This document shows positions 60,101-64,000 of a DNA stretch of 64,000 bases, in pieces. A program made the translations under genes and the position numbers. The DNA is from Erigeron canadensis (Eukaryota > Streptophyta > Magnoliopsida > Asterales > Asteraceae), in the NCBI RefSeq assembly GCF_010389155.1, contig NC_057761.1, forward strand, positions 45,060,213 through 45,124,212, read 5' to 3'. The notes under the pieces are model-generated. The model was not told the DNA's origin and made no database searches. It was given only the letters and a program-made list of their open reading frames with translations. How positions within the stretch are numbered: the stretch's first letter is position 1; each line of letters starts with the position of its first letter.

Positions 60101-63100
60101 TCATAAGCTTTGTATGGCTACCAAATTTTCTAGTAGCCTTGGATTCAATAAGCTCCAAAACCATAAGCTAGCTGAAATAGCTTTTGGCTAGTAACTTGAG
60201 CTTATGAAAGAGTAAATTACCTAAATACCACCCTAAGAAATTATATTCCACCTCTTGCTACTTTGCCAAACACATATACCAAAAACTCCAGTTACAACTA
60301 TTTTTGCCAAGCATACCCCTAATTTATTTTTAACTAACTATAGGGAACTTTTGTCATTTAGCATGTTTTTGGTCCTTACAGTATCAATGACACAAAATAC
60401 ATACTTGGATAGCCCATATGATTTGTTTTTATACATGGGTGGTCATAAGAAAGAGAAGTTATATAATTGAAAACAAGAAAGCTACCACGGTAGGCAATGT
60501 CCAGCCTTCTCTTTCTGACCAATCTAAGAACGGGCGTAAATCCTTACAGTATGCATCATAAACTTGGCCTTCTCCTGCTGGAGGCATTGGCAACTCTATC
60601 TACAGAACGTACAAACAAGAGCTCATATCAGATGACCAAATCACAATTCACAATTGCTGCAAGAAAAGTACAATTCCAAATTTCCAACTCCAATAATAAA
60701 ACACCAAACACATTTTCCGTTACATCCTTTATCAAATCTCATATCTCCTTTGTGACGCAATGTTACATATATCATAGTAAATCTCATATCTTCTTAGTGA
60801 CAAAGGAACTAAAGCACTAGCTAACATTATTTAAAGATATATAAAATCTTAACAATCCTCTTAGCACATGATGCTCATGGGAGTTTAGTTTATAAAAAAA
60901 AGTTTGAATTAAAATCTGATATGGAATATATCAGTTAGGCTTGTACAAAGAAATATATTATGTTACTAATCAAATCAGATATAGAATTCCCAATGCTTCG
61001 AAAAACCCCAAAACTATAGAAACCAAAGCTCTTGGACCAATGCAAGTATGGGACTAAATGTGGACACGTATCTTGGGCCAGAGGGAGTACTATGTAAAGA
61101 TAATTCAAGCATACATGAGCCATAGAAGTCTCGGATAGCCATATCAACTAATTAGTTAAAGACGGGTGATACTACGTTAGATTTTTGTAATTACATCAGG
61201 AATTGATAAATCAGAAGACTTGCATTTAGTAAAAGAATAGCAAATAGCATGATTATGTTAATAGAAAAGGGAAGGAAGAGTTTGGAGCCTAATACTTCTG
61301 AGTTGAAAGGTAGTTAAATCTGTAGATAAACAAGTCATAAAGGTTTCACCAGTCATGTATGTGGCTAAGGAAAACAAGCAACTAGATATAAATCCATTAC
61401 CTGAACCTCAACGTCGCTCAATACTTTGATCACCCTTGCAGACCAATAAATACTGTCAAAATACCAGTCCACCGTATCCCCAACCTTCCATCTACCATTT
61501 ATCACAACACAAACTTCTGAAATTGATTTGGCAGGAGGCACTTCACTTATATGATACATTGGAGGATAACGAGGCCGCAACATCAGTTGTTTTTTAAACT
61601 GCCTTGTCTTCCTGCCATGAGGAGGTGCTTTGTAAATCGGTTCCCAGCTTGGCTCTGCAAACATATTTAAGCTAAAACTGAAATTCATGCTCATAATAAA
61701 AGACAAAAAGGAGAGTACAACTAAACAAAAGCAAGTAATGTCAAAAGCAGGGATCATTTCAAAACTAAAAAATTGGTCCTATAAGTTAGGGGATGTTTGG
61801 GATTGCTTATTTTTCCGCTATCTGCTTATCGCTTGGTTTTTTAAGAAGATAAGAAATAACAAACATTCTCTGAAAGACTCCTTAGCTGCTTATCTAAGTA
61901 GGAAAAAAACACTTTCTTATAAGCAGGTAGGTATCTGCTTATATTTTCCGGCTAAAAGGTGCTTATAAATAAGCAATCTCAAACGCCCCCTTAGTCCTAA
62001 TAAAACTGATGTGGCATCACATGAGTCCGCTTGTAAATTACATAATCTGACAAAAGGGGAAAGAAAGAGGCTTGTGTGTGTCTGTCCCTTGTAAACCAGA
62101 CAATGAGTTACCCAAGACCCTGTCTGACTACCAAAAGGAGTTATATGTGGATATTACGTGTATCCTAAGACACACCTTAGTTTTCAACTATACTAGAGAT
62201 TATATATTAATCTTTAGAATCAACACACCTACACTCTGGACTTGAAACATAATAAATAAATAAAAAATGTATACATAACCACTCAAAAATTTAACCGATC
62301 TACACAACCCACATCTAAGATTTGGCCTATTGCCTTAAACAAATACACAGCCCGGCAACAAAAAAGCTATGTACCATATAGTCCCAGTTCTAGTCTGGTA
62401 GTTTTGGTTAATTTCTTGGCTAGTTTGCTTACTTAATTTTGTAATTCTATTTAGTTACTTTGCTTAGATACTTTGTGGTGGGCCATGGCCAGTGGTAAAC
62501 TGGTAACTTTTGCTTAGTTACTTTGCACTTGCAGATTGTAGTATGTCAATTGGTTACTTTGCTAATTACTTTTTATGGTTAACTTTGTAATGTGCTTAGT
62601 TACTTGGCATAATCATGGCTTTTCTGTAATCTTGAGGCATGTTTCAATTGGTTACTCCCCACTTTTATGTAACTTGGCCGATAATTTAAAGCTTACAAGA
62701 TACCGTTTTCCCCAAATATAATGATAATAATAAAGAAATTGCGTTTAATCTAAACCGATGAAATGCAACTAGTAATTAGCAAGCAATAATCATCATTGGT
62801 TTCTACAACTAGTTAGTCAGCTCACTTTCTTGGTCAAAATCGTAGTACTGCAGGTTGACCTTCATCTTTTCCGGGATGATATTCAAGATCTGATGGAATA
62901 AATAGACACGGAAACAAAGAGACTTAGATTTTGTTGCAAGTTCATTGCTCAAAAGCAGCCAAGCCTTCTTTTGTGCTTCTTCAAAGAGCACGTAGATGTT
63001 TCACACATTCGATCGAGTTATTATTTTTCATTTTTTCAAGTCTAAATAAAATGTATGTGAAATAATAACTCGATCGAATGAAAGCGGTACCTTGCAACGG

Positions 63101-63189
63101 AACCAGGCACCACGATATCCTGTCTGGAAGGTTCTCAATTCCGCCAGTTGGCCAACTTTGAAATCCACAGCACCAGGCTGCTTCTCCAT
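57167..63189 (-). CDS. Agenet (Tudor-like) domain protein with repeated acidic tail
   Basis: Six exons (63189-63091, 62889-62826, 61654-61401, 60599-60486, 59243-59195, 57897-57167) join in frame for 436 residues. Tandem Agenet modules are seen: FKVGQLAELRTF...GAWFRCK and IIPEKMKVNLQYYDFDQE (about 10-52), then PSWEPIYKAPPHGRK as linker, and WKVGDTVDWYFDSIYWSARV with PMPPAGEGQVYDAYCKDLRP (about 105-165). Agenet/Tudor-like folds bind methylated histone tails or RNA partners; this protein's target is unknown. The large last exon encodes four to five degenerate repeats of about 36 residues (K-Q-S-S-x-PVDTVI...DVKMDDDF). It closes with the conserved plant-Agenet tail (AAVTDLEELANKIKWLKAIL ... PSWKLEP). 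The start at 63189 is preceded in frame by 21 further codons from 63252; MEKQPGAVDF gives the family-like start. No lesion was seen. Large introns carry MITEs. Confidence 0.82.
57898..59194. other. Agenet intron 5
   Basis: About 1.3 kb, AT-rich, with a CACC/AGGTCACC-rich stretch at 58370-58520 in which AGGTCACCTGCGA and AGGTCACCTACGA repeat. No coding content was identified. Confidence 0.45.
61789..61990. mobile_element. Tourist-like (Harbinger) MITE in Agenet intron 2
   Basis: TTA flanks both ends (61786-61788 and 61991-61993). The ends pair as GGGGATGTTTGGGATTGCTTATTT and GGGGGCGTTTGAGATTGCTTATTT in reverse, 20 or more of 24 matching. The 202-bp body repeats TGCTTAT/ATAAGCA in both directions. 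No ORF. Confidence 0.85.
63006..63080. repeat. Perfect 21-bp inverted repeat in Agenet intron 1
   Basis: CATTCGATCGAGTTATTATTT (63006-63026) and its exact reverse complement (63060-63080) surround a 33-base spacer. The intron is only about 200 bases and the right arm ends about ten bases from the exon-1 donor, so the stem could affect splicing. Confidence 0.85.
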
Positions 63190-64000
63190 TCTGCTATAAC
63201 TATTGAAATGCCAATCAAAAATTTCTTGATGAGAATGAAATAGCAAAATCACATTTCTGATTCATTCATGTGTAAGAACATATATAACTGTAATAACATA
63301 AACCTAGAAAAATCTAAATCTTCTCTTTAGGGTTTTGATGATAATTAAATAGACAGACGGGTTTCAATTAGCATTAGAAAAAGTAGACAATGATAGAGAA
63401 TTAACTGCTGGAATTAAAGATTCTTTACCAGTTGGAATGGAAATTGAAATTCAAATTGGAATACAGAGGTTGAATTTGGGGAGGAATATATATATTGATT
63501 TTATATTTTATTTTATTTGATGATTGAATGTGCAGTCATCTTTCTACTGAACTTGAAATTAATTACGTCAAAACTCAAAAGTCATTTATTATAAATTTTT
63601 ATTTATTTTAAAAATATTATCAACAACCCTACGAATTATTGTTAGCGTGTACGTTTTTTAACCGCAAATATACTTTGATTTTAATTTTCACTTTTAAATG
63701 ATCTTTATATCAAAAACTAAACATTGAGTTAATTCTACCAACTTATAACAACGGAAAAACGTTAGGTTAAAAAAAACAAATCTTTTTTCAATTACATTTC
63801 ATTGAAGATTGAGAATGATTTTTCAAAGAAACTAAAATGATGAAGATGAAAAAAAAAACATAACAGTGAAATAAATGAATAAATGTTCATAAAAATGGGA
63901 CTCAGTGTGTGTAATCTATTGAATCTCGCAAAGCACCATGTGGGACCCACAAAAGGTGGTGATACAGTATAATTAACTGGGCAATTGAACAGGGACTACA
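63190..64000. other. Upstream region of the Agenet gene
   Basis: Likely promoter and leader, AT-rich. A TATATATAT/TATAAAAT stretch near 63485-63515 could supply a TATA box on the minus strand. No other gene is seen. Confidence 0.35.

Noticed and set aside
60045..60215. Possible MITE in Agenet intron 4 (repeated ATAAGCTC words)
   Set aside because: Palindromic words are present but the ends do not pair and no target duplication was found.

Overview
This is a plant nuclear genome window. It is AT-rich, with spliced plant gene families, plant-type DNA transposons and a Sirevirus-type LTR retrotransposon primed from initiator tRNA-Met. The gene families (ETR2-type ethylene receptor, SUPERMAN-like zinc finger, BLUS1-like kinase, CSLG/CSLM-type glycosyltransferase, Agenet protein) fit a eudicot, most likely an asterid. 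I cannot name the species from sequence alone.

Layout. 570-1142 (+) holds the last exons of a Bet1-like SNARE whose 5' part lies outside the window. 3407-5414 is a PIF/Harbinger element with TTA target duplication that carries only a broken Myb/SANT-like ORF. 6.8-7.9 kb has nested MITEs and a Stowaway. 10344-12741 (-) is an intact subfamily-II ethylene receptor with a likely 5'UTR intron. 13.6-27.4 kb is intergenic and repeat-rich: a long inverted repeat, a 51-bp tandem duplication, a candidate solo LTR, Stowaway-like and SINE-like copies. 27469-28242 (+) is a SUPERMAN-like C2H2 repressor. 29260-29586 is a small CACTA element.

From 30752 to 45150 there is a three-layer nest. A minisatellite of about 70 bp was split by a Harbinger-like element (TAA duplication). 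That element was in turn split by a 13.2-kb Sirevirus-like retrotransposon (31491-44652, GTGTG duplication, 650-bp LTRs with 5 differences), with gag, pol, a tandem-repeat spacer and a long coiled-coil 'envelope-like' region. Every reading region is broken although the LTRs are nearly identical. Next come a 50-bp-arm hairpin, a hAT MITE rich in ACCGGTT (45517-45798) and a second CACTA MITE (45933-46312).

The last 15 kb is gene-dense: a BLUS1-like kinase (49718-51478, +), a seven-exon cellulose synthase-like gene (55602-52468, -) and a six-exon Agenet/Tudor gene (63189-57167, -) with an internally repeated acidic tail.

The genes have unrelated roles (vesicle fusion, ethylene perception, floral patterning, blue-light stomatal signalling, glycosyl transfer, chromatin/RNA binding) and do not form a pathway. 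The most unusual content is the mobile-element architecture and a few protein-level oddities: a replaced phospho-acceptor His in the receptor, a TED-motif change in the glycosyltransferase, and protein repeats in the Agenet tail.
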